From IMG/VR virus record IMGVR_UViG_3300025326_000195, positions 1-24,558 of that record: 24,558 nt of DNA, one strand, 5' to 3'. This DNA comes from a virus. The notes below the pieces were generated by a model. That model was not told the origin of the DNA. It searched no databases and saw nothing but the letters and a program-made list of their open reading frames with translations. Every line of letters begins with the position of its first letter. Position 1 is the first letter of the stretch. Shown here in pieces: positions 1 to 7,125 of this stretch. The position numbers and the translations under genes were made by a program.

Positions 1-2
1 CC

Positions 3-782
3 TTCCCTGAAGCCAAGCGATTCGATGGTTATAGATCTCAACTCGCCCCGGCTTATGAGCCGATTATTCTAGCCATGAAGCCGATAGATACCACCTTCGC
101 CGAGAATGCCCTTCAATGGGGGGTAGCGGGATTGAATATAGACGCTGGACGAATACCTATTGAAGGTGAAAGCCAAACAGCCATGCAAAAAACTTATGGT
201 TTTGCCATGAACAACGAAAAGGCAAGAGATAGTGAAGCAAGGGGGAAACTGAGAGATAGAACGGGCCCCGAAAAGAAGTCGATGCCCAACCCATCAGATG
301 ATTTGGGGCGTTATCCCAAAAACGTTATCCTCGATGGAAGTGATGAGGTGATGGCGGGGATGCCAGAGACGGGAACTAGCATACGCCCCAATATGGCATT
401 CCAAAGAAGTGGGGACAGCTCCTGGTTTGTTGGCATGACGCCTACGATTGCTTATCGTCATGCGGATTCAGGGAGTGCCTCCCGCTTTTTCTACTCAGCC
501 AAGGCCTCGCCAGCAGAGCGCGGTCATGATAATAATCACCCAACCGTCAAGCCGATAGCCCTGCTTGATTATCTTCTAAAACTGCTGTCCCCACCGGGTG
601 GTGGGCTATTGCTTGACCCCTTTCTGGGAAGTGGTAGTGCCCTGATTGCATGCGCCAGGCTCGGCTATAATGGCGTGGGGATCGATATGGAAGCCGAGTA
701 TGTGGCGTTGGCAGAGAAGCGCATTCACGACGACGCCCCGATATTGAATGAGGTGTCAGTGATAAAAAGGGGAGGCGGGTAA
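3..782 (+). CDS. DNA methyltransferase (N4-cytosine/N6-adenine type), 5' partial
   Basis: The reading frame is open to the left edge, so the N-terminal part is missing; the ATG at 75 is probably internal, because the residues before it (FDGYRSQLAPAYEPIILA) match the usual run of such enzymes. The C-terminal part has the HPTVKP segment followed by LLLDPFLGSGSALIACARLGYNG, the S-adenosylmethionine-binding motif I (DPFxGSG) placed C-terminally, as in beta-class amino-methyltransferases. The catalytic (D/N/S)PP(Y/W) motif is expected upstream of the window. Phages carry such enzymes to modify their own DNA and escape restriction. It lies 6 bases before the small terminase gene, as is common in packaging modules. 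The target base and recognition site cannot be read from this fragment. Confidence 0.9.
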   Translation, partial: FPEAKRFDGYRSQLAPAYEPIILAMKPIDTTFAENALQWGVAGLNIDAGRIPIEGESQTAMQKTYGFAMNNEKARDSEARGKLRDRTGPEKKSMPNPSDDLGRYPKNVILDGSDEVMAGMPETGTSIRPNMAFQRSGDSSWFVGMTPTIAYRHADSGSASRFFYSAKASPAERGHDNNHPTVKPIALLDYLLKLLSPPGGGLLLDPFLGSGSALIACARLGYNGVGIDMEAEYVALAEKRIHDDAPILNEVSVIKRGGG

Positions 783-788
783 AAAAGA

Positions 789-1421
789 ATGAACGTATGG
801 GACCAACAACCAGACGAGCCCCATCGGTGGTTTAGTCGGTTTGATTCATATTATCGAGTCCTTCCGCCGAGCAGTCGGTCTATTGAGGAAGCGTGGCGTC
901 AGTGGAAGCTAAAAGAACCAAATCAAAGCAAAGCTAAAAGAGCGCCGGCACAATGGATATTGGTATCTCAGGAATGGAAATGGAAGGAACGAGCGCAGGC
1001 TTACGATAACGAGCAGCGGCGTCAACGGCTAATTGGCGAGCAGGAAGCGATATCCGATGCTAACAAACGTCATAGAAGATTAGCCGAAGCCATGCAGGTG
1101 ATTGGTGCAGAGGTGTTGAAAATCCTTCAGAAAGACCCCGCCGATATAAAGCCCTCCGATGCTCGCCAATTCATCGAAAGTGGTGTCAAGATTGAGAGAG
1201 AGACACTTGGGATGCCAACCGAGTTCATAAAGATTATGGGAATGAGCAATGATGAACTTACCGCACACTACAAAGTCCTACTTGCCCGCTTCAGTGGATC
1301 AGATTCTGATGACCCAGGAGATACTGCTGATCGAAGCGGAGATGAAGCGGAGGGGGCTGATCGCGGAACGGCCTCCGATGACGACCCCGATATGGAAGCC
1401 GAACCCGGGACCCCAGATTGA
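789..1421 (+). CDS. Probable terminase small subunit
   Basis: A 210-residue charged protein lies directly upstream of, and overlaps, the large terminase gene. The N-terminal half is rich in Trp and Arg (AWRQWK, EWKWKERAQAYD), the pattern seen in many phage small terminase or terminase-associated proteins that bind the packaging site. The middle (about 75-125) looks helical and could be the oligomerisation region. The tail from about residue 165 is very acidic (many Asp/Glu), and its DNA also encodes the N-terminus of TerL in another frame. A GGAGG lies about 12 bases before the ATG. The function rests mainly on position; no diagnostic motif is present. Confidence 0.65.
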   Translation: MNVWDQQPDEPHRWFSRFDSYYRVLPPSSRSIEEAWRQWKLKEPNQSKAKRAPAQWILVSQEWKWKERAQAYDNEQRRQRLIGEQEAISDANKRHRRLAEAMQVIGAEVLKILQKDPADIKPSDARQFIESGVKIERETLGMPTEFIKIMGMSNDELTAHYKVLLARFSGSDSDDPGDTADRSGDEAEGADRGTASDDDPDMEAEPGTPD

Positions 1422-2793
1422 AGCCATGCACTCTGAAGCCTTTGAAGTCTATTTCGGGGGATCGGCAGGAGGCGGGAAAAGTTTTTTGCTAATTTTGCTG
1501 GCTTTGACTCAGCACCGAAAGTCCATCATTTTTCGCCGTGAATATCCTCAGCTCAAAGAAATGATAGATGAGAGCCGAAGCCTATTACGAGGCACTACTG
1601 CCAAATTTAATGGTCAGTCGATGCTTTGGCGTGGTATTCCAGGAGGGCGTCAACTAGAGTTTGGCGCATGTCAACATGAGGATGACAAGCATCGGTATCA
1701 GGGGCGTCCCCACGATCTCAAGGCTTTCGACGAAATCTCCGCTTTCTCTGAATCGCAATACCGATTCTTGATTGGGTGGGCACGTTCTACGAAAAAGAAT
1801 CAAAGGGTCAGGGTGATGGCATGTGGCAACCCTCCAATGAATACTGACGGTGAATGGGTGATAAGGCGTTGGGGGGCATGGCTTGACCCACAGCATCGGA
1901 ATCCAGCAAAGCATGGCGAATTGCGCTGGTATGCCGTGATTGACGGAGACGACGTTGAACGTGAAGATGGACAGCCGTTTGAGTGGAAGGGAGAGACGAT
2001 TCAACCCAGAAGCCGAACCTTCATCCCGGCTCGGCTCTCTGATAATCCCTATCTTGTGAATACAGATTACGAGGCAACGCTTCAGGGCTTGCCCGAACCC
2101 TTGCGATCTCAACTGCTGTATGGAGATTTTAACATCTCAGTTGAGGACAATCCCTATCAAGTCATCCCTACCGAATGGATACGGCAGGCACAACGGCTTT
2201 GGGAAACATCGGAGAAGCCCGATATACCGTTATCGACTCTAGGGTGTGACGTGGCGCGCGGCGGAAAAGACCAGACCATCCTATCTAAGCGATATGGGCA
2301 TTGGTATGCGCCACTCATCAAGATTCCTGGTAGTCAGTCAAAAGACGGAAATGCCGTTGCGACATTCATCAAGGGGGCACTGGAAGAAAAAGAGCAAGAT
2401 ACTACTATCATCATCGACATCATCGGAGTAGGTGCGTCCCCTTACGATATTCTCGTGTCTAATGCAATGAACGTGATTGGCTACAATGCCGCAAGCAAGA
2501 GCCGTGCAACCGACAAAACGGGTAAACTCCATTTCGCCAACAAGCGGGCGGAATCATGGTGGCAGTTTCGGGAGGCATTAGATTCGTTGAATGGAGAAGG
2601 GATTGCGTTGCCGCCCGACCCTGAATTGCTCTCCGATCTTTGCGCGCCTCGCTGGAAGCTGACCGCGCGGGGCATTCAGGTTGAGTCAAAAGATGAGATT
2701 ATCAAGAGACTTGGCAGGTCGCCAGACTGCGGTGATGCCGTTGTCATGGCAAAAGAGAATCAGGATATTTCAAAATATCTAGTCTTTTTGTAG
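1249..2793 (+). CDS. terL: Terminase large subunit (packaging ATPase-nuclease)
   Basis: The motor that pumps DNA into the prohead and cuts it. Numbering from the ATG at 1249: Walker A is GSAGGGKS (71-78), Walker B with catalytic Glu is LKAFDE (158-162), and a coupling-type segment VMACGNPP follows (189-196). The C-terminal RNase H-like nuclease has the expected acidic residues: D334 in GCDVARGGKDQT, D390 in IIIDIIGVG and D496 in SPDCGDAV. At 514 residues it has the full family length. The start is uncertain: 1249 overlaps TerS by 173 bases; in-frame ATGs at 1309 and 1378 would also keep all motifs. Its 3' end is followed by a good ribosome site for the zinc-ribbon gene. Confidence 0.95.
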   Translation: MMNLPHTTKSYLPASVDQILMTQEILLIEAEMKRRGLIAERPPMTTPIWKPNPGPQIEAMHSEAFEVYFGGSAGGGKSFLLILLALTQHRKSIIFRREYPQLKEMIDESRSLLRGTTAKFNGQSMLWRGIPGGRQLEFGACQHEDDKHRYQGRPHDLKAFDEISAFSESQYRFLIGWARSTKKNQRVRVMACGNPPMNTDGEWVIRRWGAWLDPQHRNPAKHGELRWYAVIDGDDVEREDGQPFEWKGETIQPRSRTFIPARLSDNPYLVNTDYEATLQGLPEPLRSQLLYGDFNISVEDNPYQVIPTEWIRQAQRLWETSEKPDIPLSTLGCDVARGGKDQTILSKRYGHWYAPLIKIPGSQSKDGNAVATFIKGALEEKEQDTTIIIDIIGVGASPYDILVSNAMNVIGYNAASKSRATDKTGKLHFANKRAESWWQFREALDSLNGEGIALPPDPELLSDLCAPRWKLTARGIQVESKDEIIKRLGRSPDCGDAVVMAKENQDISKYLVFL

Positions 2794-2807
2794 GGGAGGA
2801 TTAAATT

Positions 2808-2984
2808 ATGCGAATCCAATGCCCGCGATGCAAAAATCGCATAAAAGTTGATGAGGCGATTGCATTGGCGGTTTTAAGGGTGGGAAGGATTGTTTGTTCA
2901 TATTGCGGGGGGTTGATTGAACTCAAGACCGACGAGCAGATAAGGGAGAGAACGGACTGGAAGAAAAAGATGGTAGTGAAATAG
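2808..2984 (+). CDS. Small zinc-ribbon protein (58 aa)
   Basis: A short gene 14 bases after TerL, with a strong ribosome site (GGGGAGG) 8 bases before the ATG. The protein starts MRIQCPRCKNRIKV and has a second pair, CSYCGG, so two CxxC knuckles about 22 residues apart form a typical zinc ribbon. The C-terminal third is charged (RERTDWKKKM). It may be a DNA- or RNA-binding accessory protein of the packaging operon, but no specific function can be assigned. The TAG stop is embedded in the left arm of the following terminator hairpin, so translation to the stop would cover the terminator arm. Confidence 0.75.
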   Translation: MRIQCPRCKNRIKVDEAIALAVLRVGRIVCSYCGGLIELKTDEQIRERTDWKKKMVVK

Positions 2985-3027
2985 CCCGCCCGCGTGGGCG
3001 TAACACACGCGGGCGGGCTATTTTATT
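2982..3027. terminator. Intrinsic terminator between convergent operons
   Basis: A perfect 15-base inverted repeat (2982-2996 TAGCCCGCCCGCGTG, 3006-3020 its complement) with a 9-base loop is followed by TTTTATT on the + strand. On the minus strand the stem is followed by TTTCAC, so it may also end the minus-strand unit. It closes the methyltransferase-terminase operon. Confidence 0.9.
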
Positions 3028-3172
3028 CTCCGTCTCCAATCCGTTCTACTTTCGTCCGCGCCTCAAACCGCCTTGCGGCGACTCGCTTGATGGCGTGGAC
3101 GATAACGGACTTATAAACGCACTCGACGCGCTCGACCTCACTGTCAAAAATGATGTAATCACCAGGCTTCAA
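3023..3172 (-). CDS. Possible small protein with TTG start (49 aa)
   Basis: A reading frame beginning TTG-AAG-CCT-GGT overlaps the TGA stop of the upstream 63-aa gene (TTGA overlap), suggesting translational coupling. The peptide begins LKPGDYIIFDSEVERVECVY and ends in a basic stretch; its composition looks protein-like and it runs right up to the terminator. No ATG is available in this frame. A strong GGAGGAG lies upstream, but it is best placed for an ATG that opens only a 9-residue frame (MTQEQFEAW). Either this is a coupled small gene or the remnant of a gene whose N-terminus lost frame. Function unknown. Confidence 0.4.
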   Translation of the reverse strand: MKPGDYIIFDSEVERVECVYKSVIVHAIKRVAARRFEARTKVERIGDGE

Positions 3173-3360
3173 ACTGTTCTTGGGTCATTGGGTTTCTCCT
3201 CCTCCAAGAACAGTTTGAGCTTTTCGATGCACCGCCTCAACGCACGATATGATTTGTGGTCTAAGTGCGGCTGCTGACTGTACAGAATCTCAAGCCATTC
3301 CAGCGCATCCTGCGCGGCGGCTTCGAGGTTGAGGGGTTGCCCCTCAAAATCCCAAATCAT
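3169..3360 (-). CDS. Small hypothetical protein (63 aa)
   Basis: An acidic, helical small protein (MIWDFEGQPLNLEAAAQDAL..., ending EEEKPNDPRTV). The start is supported by AAGGAG eight bases upstream of the ATG. It is the fourth gene of the minus-strand cassette. No recognisable domain; the amphipathic helices (ALEWLEIL, CIEKLKLFLEEE) would suit a small protein-protein adaptor, but that is only a guess. Confidence 0.65.
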   Translation of the reverse strand: MIWDFEGQPLNLEAAAQDALEWLEILYSQQPHLDHKSYRALRRCIEKLKLFLEEEKPNDPRTV

Positions 3361-3418
3361 TGTGTTTTCTCCTTTCCCCGACTTCTATCCCGCGGCGCTT
3401 ACCTTGCGCGGGTGAAAT

Positions 3419-3826
3419 TTAGAGGGGGCGAGTGAGTGGTATTAGCCGACTGCGGTTGGCATAATGCCTCTCTCCGCCCTCCTCGATTGCGACAGGGGGG
3501 AGAGATGGAATGACAAGGCACACACGATACGAGTATTCGCTTGTATCATTAGAACAAGCGAAAACCCTCTCCACCGCTGGGTCCTTGGCCTCCTCAACCC
3601 AAGAGGCGGGGACCTCGTACACCGAAAAATCCTGCCCCGCGTCGTGGGAGTTGTGGGCACAGGTGTCAGAACGACACCACACCGTGTACTCATCGCGTAC
3701 AAACGTGCCACCGTTCCCAACGATGGCCTCATGGGCCTCGTGGGTTGGGGCATCGAGTTTGATCTCTACCACACCCGTGGCTTCCTGTGCCGCCTGAATC
3801 GCGGCCTGGATTGCGGTTGCTATCAT
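3419..3826 (-). CDS. Hypothetical protein (135 aa)
   Basis: The best start is the ATG at 3826, preceded by GGAGGAG at ideal spacing, giving MIATAIQAAIQAAQEATGVVEI. A longer frame back to 3967 exists, but it has no ribosome site and would translate the repeat DNA upstream. The N-terminus is an Ala/Gln-rich amphipathic helix. The middle has Cys and His residues (WCRSDTCAHNSHD) that could bind a metal, followed by a beta-like part. No family recognised. Third gene of the minus-strand accessory cassette; probably an early or accessory phage function. Confidence 0.65.
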   Translation of the reverse strand: MIATAIQAAIQAAQEATGVVEIKLDAPTHEAHEAIVGNGGTFVRDEYTVWCRSDTCAHNSHDAGQDFSVYEVPASWVEEAKDPAVERVFACSNDTSEYSYRVCLVIPSLPPVAIEEGGERHYANRSRLIPLTRPL

Positions 3827-3924
3827 GTTTCTCCTCCGCACCCCGTTCGGGTCGGTGCCACCCATGAATTTGCCCGATATTGTACCCCTTGGGTCCGGGG
3901 ATTCCATACTGGTTCGATTAGATG

Positions 3925-4004
3925 AGCGAATCTGCGAATCTGCGAATAGGGAATAATTCACTCGCAAATTCGCCCATTCGCAAATTCGTCACTCGCAAAT
4001 TCGC
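3925..4004. repeat. GCGAAT-type palindromic repeat cluster
   Basis: The segment begins with tandem 8-base units (GCGAATCT twice, then GCGAATAG) and continues with three copies of CGCAAATTCG at 3963, 3979 and 3994. The two parts are roughly inverse to each other. It starts immediately next to the TAA of the 280-aa gene and fills the gap to the next gene's leader. Its design (short tandem words, inverted arms) parallels the ATTGCGG family elsewhere in the window, but the sequence is different. Confidence 0.75.
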
Positions 4005-4847
4005 TTATTCGGCGACGAAGCGCATCAGGTCGGCGATGCGCTGGCAATACGGATATCGGCTGGCGATTGCGCCTGCGCCCCCGGTCGCGTAGTTGTTGCG
4101 CGACCAGTCATCCCCATCCCTCCCGTTATTGCGGATGGTCCATAGGGCAACCTCGCCCTCGATTAGATACTCTGTGCCCCCGCCGTAGGGGTCGAAACCG
4201 CGCCCGATGATGATGCGCTCCCCACGGGGTTCGCATTCGCGGGGGGTTTCGTGCGGGGTTTGCGCGAAAAACTGTTCGATTTCGGCTTTGGCGGCCTTGA
4301 TCTCTACCGCTCGCTCTTTGCTACGAGCGAGCTCAGCCTTCCGTTCCTCGCCGTAATAGCCGAGTTCGGTGAGGAGGGTTTCGCTTATCTTGACCTCCTG
4401 CCCATCGGGTCCGCGTAGAATCCAGGGGAATACAAAGTCTCCCTCACTGGAGTCGGGCAGGTTGTAAAGATGTGCCTGCCCGGCGGAGATGTAGCGACTC
4501 TCTTTTTTCCACACGAACCCCTTGGTTCGGAGGAATACGTTTTTTGCGTCTTTTTCGGCTTCGCTCCTCACGTTCTCCGCCTCCCGCTCGACGGCGCAAT
4601 CGACTACGATTGTCCCGTCCAGGTTCTCACCGAGCTTGAGAACTGCCTTCCGCTCCTGCTCGGTCAGGGCGGAAAATTTCTTGTTGGCGACCGCTTCTGA
4701 TACGCCAGCGAGAGCGATTAAGTCTCGCGTAACGTAGGGCTTTGTACTGGGATCAACGGTACAGTAGCCGCCGAAGATGATGACGGGAATTGTTGCGCTC
4801 TTCCCGTCAGTTTTCGTGACCTTGCAAGTGATTCCTCTCTGGTTCAT
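4005..4847 (-). CDS. Hypothetical protein (280 aa)
   Basis: Not recognised. The ATG is preceded by AAGGAG at good spacing. The N-terminal 55 residues look like a compact beta/alpha domain (ITCKVTKTDGKSATIPVIIF). The middle (about 85-115 and 165-200) is highly charged and helical, possibly coiled coil (KAELARSKERAVEIKAAKAE). The C-terminus is Gly/Arg-rich and ends in a helix (CQRIADLMRFVAE). It is the second gene after the minus-strand promoter. No catalytic motif stands out. It could be an accessory protein acting early in infection. Confidence 0.75.
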   Translation of the reverse strand: MNQRGITCKVTKTDGKSATIPVIIFGGYCTVDPSTKPYVTRDLIALAGVSEAVANKKFSALTEQERKAVLKLGENLDGTIVVDCAVEREAENVRSEAEKDAKNVFLRTKGFVWKKESRYISAGQAHLYNLPDSSEGDFVFPWILRGPDGQEVKISETLLTELGYYGEERKAELARSKERAVEIKAAKAEIEQFFAQTPHETPRECEPRGERIIIGRGFDPYGGGTEYLIEGEVALWTIRNNGRDGDDWSRNNYATGGAGAIASRYPYCQRIADLMRFVAE

Positions 4848-4861
4848 TTTAAGTCTCCTTT

Positions 4862-4925
4862 GTGTCCGGGACTTGGGACCCGGTTCCCAGGCTTCTCACC
4901 TTGAAAGTCCTTAACCCCGGCACTG
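4862..4925. repeat. GC-rich imperfect palindrome (GGGACC type)
   Basis: The gap between two minus-strand genes holds CCGGGACTTGGGACCCGG followed by TTCCCAGG, with overlapping inverted words (TGGGA/TCCCA around CCCGGT). It resembles another interspersed repeat type that I recall from metagenomic genomes, where it translates as GSQVPG-like peptides; that link is from memory. Only one copy is seen here. Confidence 0.4.
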
Positions 4926-4945
4926 TCACTGCTGGGTCCCCTCGA

Positions 4946-5221
4946 TTAGGGCCGTGCGAGGATGAACAGTTCGCGCGCGCCCCTTGCGCGATTCTCAATC
5001 CACCATTGAGCATCGCGCCCTTCCACCCATGCCAGCATCCGAGAGATTTCCTGTTCCTGCTGGGGTGTGGGATGGTTTCCCGCATTGGCTGCTTTATCAG
5101 CCGCCCGTGCGGCGTGGGCGTACATCTCATCCATCATCCTCTGGCGGATTTTCGTTGCCCACGCGATTTGTTTCTCAGTTCCGCCGGCCATCGGCGGTGG
5201 GTCAAATATTTGCTCAAACAT
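4946..5221 (-). CDS. Hypothetical protein with GTEKQIAWA motif (91 aa)
   Basis: First gene of the minus-strand unit, about 65 bases downstream of its promoter, with AAGGAG well placed before the ATG. The segment GTEKQIAWATKIRQRMMDEM resembles a short helical motif I have seen near the start of many phage and plasmid proteins of unknown function. The rest is helical and charged, ending WWIENRARGARELFILARP. A different minus-strand frame overlaps it (4849-5130) but has no ribosome site and is a shadow. The role may be regulatory or anti-host, inferred only from its leading place in an isolated early-type unit. Confidence 0.75.
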   Translation of the reverse strand: MFEQIFDPPPMAGGTEKQIAWATKIRQRMMDEMYAHAARAADKAANAGNHPTPQQEQEISRMLAWVEGRDAQWWIENRARGARELFILARP

Positions 5222-5286
5222 TTCAAATCTCCTTTTGCCCTTTCGGGCGATTCGGGGCTTGCGATGCGCTTCCCCTTGTTGCGGAT

Positions 5287-5316
5287 ATTATAACATATCA
5301 CCTTGAGACTTGTCAA
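5287..5316 (-). promoter_or_regulatory. Sigma-70-type promoter for the minus-strand cassette
   Basis: On the minus strand, a perfect TTGACA (5311-5316) is followed by an 18-base spacer and a perfect TATAAT (5287-5292). The -35 box lies inside the 11-base dyad ACTTGACAAGT (5308-5318), a possible operator. The first gene starts about 65 bases downstream. Confidence 0.85.
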
Positions 5317-5364
5317 GTAAAAATACATTGTTTAACAAAATAATTCGTCTTTTTTTGATTCTTC

Positions 5365-5393
5365 TTGACAAGTCCCTGATTTTATTGTATTTT
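5365..5393 (+). promoter_or_regulatory. Sigma-70-type promoter facing the structural operon
   Basis: TTGACA (5365-5370), a 17-base spacer, then TATTTT (5388-5393). The -35 box again lies in an odd dyad, CTTGACAAG (5364-5372), like that of the divergent promoter. Transcripts would start near 5400 and meet the terminator at 5434-5473 before reaching the portal gene. Confidence 0.75.
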
Positions 5394-5433
5394 ATATGGA
5401 CTAAACATCAGAAAAATCGTATAGTGTGAAAAG

Positions 5434-5473
5434 AGGCTCACCTGATCGATCAGCCTTGAGGTGAGCCTTTTTT
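5434..5473. terminator. Intrinsic terminator or attenuator ahead of the portal gene
   Basis: A perfect 10-base stem AGGCTCACCT (5434-5443) / AGGTGAGCCT (5459-5468) has a 15-base loop containing the TGATCGATCA palindrome and is followed by TTTTTT. AAAAG on the left flank can pair with the T run, so it can also act on the minus strand. It lies only about 35 bases after the predicted + strand start point. Confidence 0.85.
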
Positions 5474-5475
5474 AT

Positions 5476-5514
5476 GAATTGCGGAATGATCCGAATTGCG
5501 GATTTCGGAATTGA
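5476..5514. repeat. Heptamer inverted-repeat element R1 (half element)
   Basis: GAATTGCGG, ATCCGAATTGCGG and ATTTCGGAATTGA words lie between the terminator and the portal ATG. Its complement reappears almost whole in R2 (7298-7350), so the portal gene is bracketed by inverted copies. There is no opposite arm beside it. Confidence 0.85.
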
Positions 5515-5523
5515 GTTTTCAAA

Positions 5524-7125
5524 ATGTCTTTCAATCTACAATTCCCCGAGAATTTAGCAATGAATCTAATCAATCCCCTTGTGGGTCCCATCATTGACCG
5601 ATTGTACGCATATCGTACCAAACTGCTACTCTTGAAACAAGCGCAAGAGGCGGAATTATTCTATGCCTTGCAACAGCGGGCAGAGAAGGCAGTGCAACTC
5701 GTCAATCTAAAAGCGAAAGTTGAGCCGCCTAAAATTGACGCCACACAAGAGGAATTGGAACAGAGTTACGGGGCGGGGGTATGGATTTATGCGGCGATCA
5801 ATGTCATTGCCGAAAAGTCTGCATCCATCCCCTGGAGGGTCGTTGACCGAAACAGGGAGGATATACCCTCTCCGTTGCCAATCCGTCCCAATCCCCTGAT
5901 GAGTTGGAATCACCTCCGCCAGTGTCTACAAATCTCATTGGACACGACGGGTAATGGGTTCATTTTCTGGGATAATGAGTCTAATCAGTTTTGGCTATTG
6001 CGAACCTCACGGGTACGGATTGTGCCGGGGCCCGACGGGCGATCAATTCTCGGCTATGCCTATAAAAGTGAGGCAGCGTTCAAGCCAGCGCAGACGGTTC
6101 AAGGACGGCTGTGGACCTTACGACAAGATGAGGCGATGTACATCTCTCGTAAGGAATTTGACGAGCATATTCACAAGACGAAGGCATGGTTGACGAGAGG
6201 AGATGTCAGTGAAAAAATGTCGATCGCGGGCGGAGAAGCGTGGCTACCGATTGAGCCAGAGAATATGATTCACGTCCGCTATGCTCACTCCTACAATAGC
6301 TGGTACGGCATGTCTCCGCTTCAACCCCTCCTGATCTCTTTCATCACCGAGATGCACGCCCGAAAGTGGAATCAACTCTTTTTTGAGAATGGCGCGTTGC
6401 CCCCTGGCGTATTGGTGTTCCCCGAAACCTTGCAACCCGCGCAATATAAAGCGATTTCCGAGCAGTTCAAAGAAAAGCATCAAGGCATTAAAAATGCGTG
6501 GATGCCGTTTATCGCGCAGGGCGGCGCAACCTTTACCCCATTCCCCAATCAGCACAAAGATTTAGACTTTTTGAACCTACTCCGCTGGACCCGCGATGAG
6601 ACCCTTGCCGTGCTAAATGTTCCGCCCGCGATGGTCATGGCGTTTGCTGGAATGGATGGCTCGACCCGCTCTCTGGGAATCGCCGAGCAACGCCAAATCT
6701 TCTGGAAAGATACTATCATTCCAAAAGAAGAAAATAAAGTTGAACAATTTACGATAGACCTTGAATCCCTGCTTGGCGCAGGAAATTCAATCATCATTGA
6801 CACCAGCACGATTGAAGAATTACAGCCGAACTGGACAGAGCTAGCAAAAGCGGGTAAGGATTTGATTATCTCTGGGATGTCAGTGCAAGAGGTGAGAGAG
6901 AAAGTTTACGGATTAACCGATCTCCCAAAAGACCCAATTTATTTGCCGATGGGACTTGCGCCAGTTGACCTGGCGAACCCCGTTTCGGTTCAATCCTATT
7001 ACCTCTACCAGCGACCTATGCAACCGATTGAAGCGGGCTATGCGTCTTACCCATACGCGCAACAGATAGCGAGCCATCGCAAAGAACTTCCGTCAGCCGA
7101 TGAAGCTGAAACGGAGGCAGACTGA
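5524..7125 (+). CDS. Portal protein (HK97-type)
   Basis: The dodecameric ring at the capsid vertex through which DNA enters and leaves. At 533 residues it has full portal size. Typical features: the N-terminal core segment YGAGVWIYAAINVIAEKSASIPWRV, the middle HVRYAHSYNSWYGMSPLQPLL, then FENGALPPGVLVFPE and the C-terminal ETLAVLNVPPAMVMAF with STRSLGIAEQRQIFWKDTI, all characteristic of HK97-family portals. A helical N-terminal extension of about 65 residues is probable coiled coil. The ATG has no visible Shine-Dalgarno; repeat R1 ends only 9 bases upstream. An in-frame ATG at residue 13 has none either. It overlaps the MuF-like gene by 26 bases. Confidence 0.93.
   Translation: MSFNLQFPENLAMNLINPLVGPIIDRLYAYRTKLLLLKQAQEAELFYALQQRAEKAVQLVNLKAKVEPPKIDATQEELEQSYGAGVWIYAAINVIAEKSASIPWRVVDRNREDIPSPLPIRPNPLMSWNHLRQCLQISLDTTGNGFIFWDNESNQFWLLRTSRVRIVPGPDGRSILGYAYKSEAAFKPAQTVQGRLWTLRQDEAMYISRKEFDEHIHKTKAWLTRGDVSEKMSIAGGEAWLPIEPENMIHVRYAHSYNSWYGMSPLQPLLISFITEMHARKWNQLFFENGALPPGVLVFPETLQPAQYKAISEQFKEKHQGIKNAWMPFIAQGGATFTPFPNQHKDLDFLNLLRWTRDETLAVLNVPPAMVMAFAGMDGSTRSLGIAEQRQIFWKDTIIPKEENKVEQFTIDLESLLGAGNSIIIDTSTIEELQPNWTELAKAGKDLIISGMSVQEVREKVYGLTDLPKDPIYLPMGLAPVDLANPVSVQSYYLYQRPMQPIEAGYASYPYAQQIASHRKELPSADEAETEAD

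Noticed and set aside
1654-2112. Minus-strand 152-codon frame inside terL
   Set aside because: Antisense to an unmistakable TerL; composition is not protein-like.
3464-3925. Plus-strand frames opposite the 135-aa gene
   Set aside because: Antisense shadows; the minus-strand gene has a strong Shine-Dalgarno and protein-like composition.
4849-5293. Overlapping frames on both strands around 4849-5293
   Set aside because: No ribosome sites; they translate repeat DNA and the complement of the 91-aa gene, which has a good ribosome site and promoter.
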